Below are positions 62,116 to 64,000 of a DNA stretch of 64,000 nt, piece by piece. The DNA comes from Symbiodinium natans (taxonomy: Eukaryota; Sar; Dinophyceae; Suessiales; Symbiodiniaceae), in assembly GCA_905221605.1 (NCBI GenBank), contig CAJNDS010002090.1, forward strand, positions 411,545 through 475,544. Direction: 5' to 3'. The translations under genes were made by a program, and so were the position numbers. Numbering within the stretch: position 1 is the stretch's first letter; every line of letters starts with the position of its first letter. The notes below the pieces were generated by a model that worked only from the letters and a program-made list of their open reading frames with translations, ran no database searches and had not been told where the DNA came from.

Positions 62116-62379
62116 TCATTGCGGGCGAGTGAGAACTGCCTTTGGCACCTGTTTGCAGTAAAAAATTGGAGATTCACAGTCCAGCCACTGAGAGCTAAAC
62201 ATCAAAGCAAAGCACGCCCAGGCTAGGAACACGAGCCCTGCTGGAGCCCTGCGATCGCAGTAACATGCGCCGAGGCCCAGGGCTATCCCTGCCACGAGCT
62301 TAAATCGAGGAATCCAGAATTCACAAGGGGGAGAGGTGGAGGAGGTGGAAGGCGAAGGAGACAAATCTTTGGAAAGCAT
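62116..62379 (-). CDS. Possible small membrane protein
   Basis: An ATG-started minus-strand frame of 87 codons ending in TGA. The N-terminal 18 residues are Ser/Pro/Thr-rich (MLSKDLSPSPSTSSTSPP). Two hydrophobic segments follow, LVAGIALGLGACYC (around residues 28-41) and AGLVFLAWACFALMFSS (around 47-63), separated by a charged Asp-Arg-Arg turn, and then a polar tail. That is the layout of a two-pass membrane hairpin. A GTC repeat begins directly downstream. No family is recognised, and there is no splice or transcript evidence. Confidence 0.25.
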   Translation of the reverse strand: MLSKDLSPSPSTSSTSPPCEFWIPRFKLVAGIALGLGACYCDRRAPAGLVFLAWACFALMFSSQWLDCESPIFYCKQVPKAVLTRPQ

Positions 62380-62399
62380 TATGTTACTTCTTGCTTTGC

Positions 62400-64000
62400 G
62401 GGGTTTTGGGAGGTGGTTGTTGAAGGGTTCACTGCTACCCTTCCGGGGAGCTTGTTTTTGTGGTCGTTGTTTTTTTGGGTCTCTGTGAGATTTGGTTGGG
62501 CCCGCGTGCGCAATGCAGGTTCATCAGTTCTACCGATACTGCCATTTTGGTCTAGGATTACGGGCCGGGTGAATTTAGCATTCAGGGTTAGAATTTGCAT
62601 GATTATGGGCTATTTTAGTTTGAGATTGAGGTCTTTAAGAATTTCGGGGTGTGAGGGTCTAGGGTCTTAGGCAAACCCCACCATAACATGAATGTTAACC
62701 CTTTCTTTTGGGCCTAGGGTCCTAGGGGCCTAGGGAGCGCGGCGATTAGGAGATCGAAGCAGAGAACGCCGATCCTGGTTACTTCCTTTTGCGACACTCA
62801 GACCTTCCAGATTTCATACCCCTGTGCCCTTGTAAGGCATAAGGCCCTATACTCTTAACACCCCAAGCCCTATAAACCGAAACTGTAGACTTTTTAGGAT
62901 GTGCCGCGTTGCGGTATGATGGACGATATTTATGTTCAACGTTGCCATGGCTTGAAGCTCCATGACTAGTTCTCGGGAGGCCCCTAGAATACTAGAAGTG
63001 ATTATATGTGTATAGTGTATAGTTCCTTTTCTTAAAACTTCATGTGTAGCTAGCCATGGCTCTTCAAGTAGGGTTCTCTTCAAGGCGCTAATGCAATTCA
63101 GGGTGTAGGAACCTACATCCCTCTGCCTTGCATGGTGCAACAGAGAGAACCCAAGTCCGTGGCAAAACCAACGCGCTAACTCAGGGCGGCATGCCCTGGG
63201 AGGGAAACTCACACTTGCTTTAAAAGCCTTGCTGACCTCCGTGGTCTTTGGGCTTTGGGCGGTTTGGGGTTGAGAGTGCCGGAGTCGGAGATGCCTTTGA
63301 GACGCTGGAATTGCCCCGACTCTGCCCCTAAACCTTCACATGCTGGGCGCAGCCGGCTGTGAAGTTGAGGACGAGCCTGTCGAGCCTCCGACTTTGCTGC
63401 GGCGAAGTGTCCGTGTAGGCCGGCCTGAGGTTATTCAGCACTGCTGTGGTTTGGGGAGCGCGTGTGCAGAGCTCTTTTCGGTTGGTGATGCATGTGAGTG
63501 AGGGTGTGTGTTTGTGTCGAGGTCGTGGCAAGAAGAAGGAATCCCAGTTTGAACCCTAAACGGCTATCAGCCAACCCTACCTAGACTAGCCTGTATACAA
63601 TTCCAAACAGCATAATTACGACTGTTGTTCCTACTGGCGGATTAGGGCATCAACCCTCCACCATCACAACCCTCCTTCCAAAGCCCAATGATTCAGCATT
63701 CACAAGGGGCATTCTCTAGCCTGAAGATCTGTGTGTCTCACCCCGGGGCCGGCGAGGCCCCATGAAAATGTCAGTCCTGTCGGGAATCGTCCGTCCAAGT
63801 TGAGATTTTGGGTCACAGAGCTCGATTTCCACCAGGGGTCGTCGTTGGGTCAGGTCTGGCATCAGATGATGTCCCCAAACCTGAAGTACAAATAAGTACA
63901 AGCAATACTGTCATGTATTCTTGAATTTCAACTCCAAGGTGGCGCATCTTGAGGAATAGGCCGCATCTTCCCTAGCGCAGTACTTGACCTAAAGCATCAG
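62400..64000. other. Unassigned DNA
   Basis: No supported gene, RNA or repeat to the end of the window. Confidence 0.3.

Overview
This window reads as nuclear DNA from a eukaryote with large, gene-poor chromosomes, not bacterial or organellar DNA. Three things support that. There is no operon-like run of long reading frames over 64 kb. Microsatellites, minisatellites and homopolymer runs are abundant. There is an eight-copy array of the plant/algal-type telomere heptamer TTTAGGG at 51901-51956, with CCCTAAA runs facing the other way near 52.8 kb. A fragment of a non-LTR retrotransposon reverse transcriptase and several possible introns fit the same picture. My best guess is a dinoflagellate-like alga (for example a Symbiodiniaceae relative); a chromerid or another alga is possible. 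I found no spliced-leader gene, rRNA or tRNA that would settle it.

Layout. 0-19 kb: mostly unassigned mid-GC DNA. It holds two related minus-strand exons that each begin with a classic signal peptide (1-115, cut by the window edge, and 4003-4095) and a long CT/TTC-rich tract near 1.0-1.4 kb. 19.7-21.6 kb: a 2-kb cluster of unrelated short tandem repeats. 23.2 kb: a long guanine run. 25.8-26.5 kb: a possible small membrane or secreted protein and a 96-bp near-perfect foldback. 39.4-40.9 kb: a LINE reverse transcriptase fragment, then a possible multi-exon minus-strand gene. 41.1-41.85 kb: a very long CG/CA alternating tract. 43.1-43.3 kb: an isolated AT-rich island. 59.8-60.1 kb: a coding-like tandem duplication, one copy of which carries a 40-nt hairpin insert. 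62.1-62.4 kb: a possible small membrane protein.

The most notable region is 49.04-51.24 kb. AT-rich coding DNA, unlike its surroundings, holds the decayed remains of a large DNA virus-like or self-synthesising mobile element. On the plus strand lies a family B DNA polymerase with recognisable motifs A, B and C, followed in the same frame by the Walker A start of a helicase. On the minus strand, divergently, lies a gene with a cysteine-rich zinc-ribbon-like segment. The polymerase is broken by several frameshifts, an in-frame stop, a hexanucleotide expansion and an in-place inversion of about 210 bp that puts motif A on the opposite strand. The element sits between a 169-bp tract with a single G and a 40-bp minisatellite, about 0.7 kb from the internal telomere-repeat array.

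No intact gene of known function was found. Most reading frames over 60 codons are explained by chance or by repeats. Splice-aware or transcript data could reveal genes made of short exons that cannot be seen reliably by eye.
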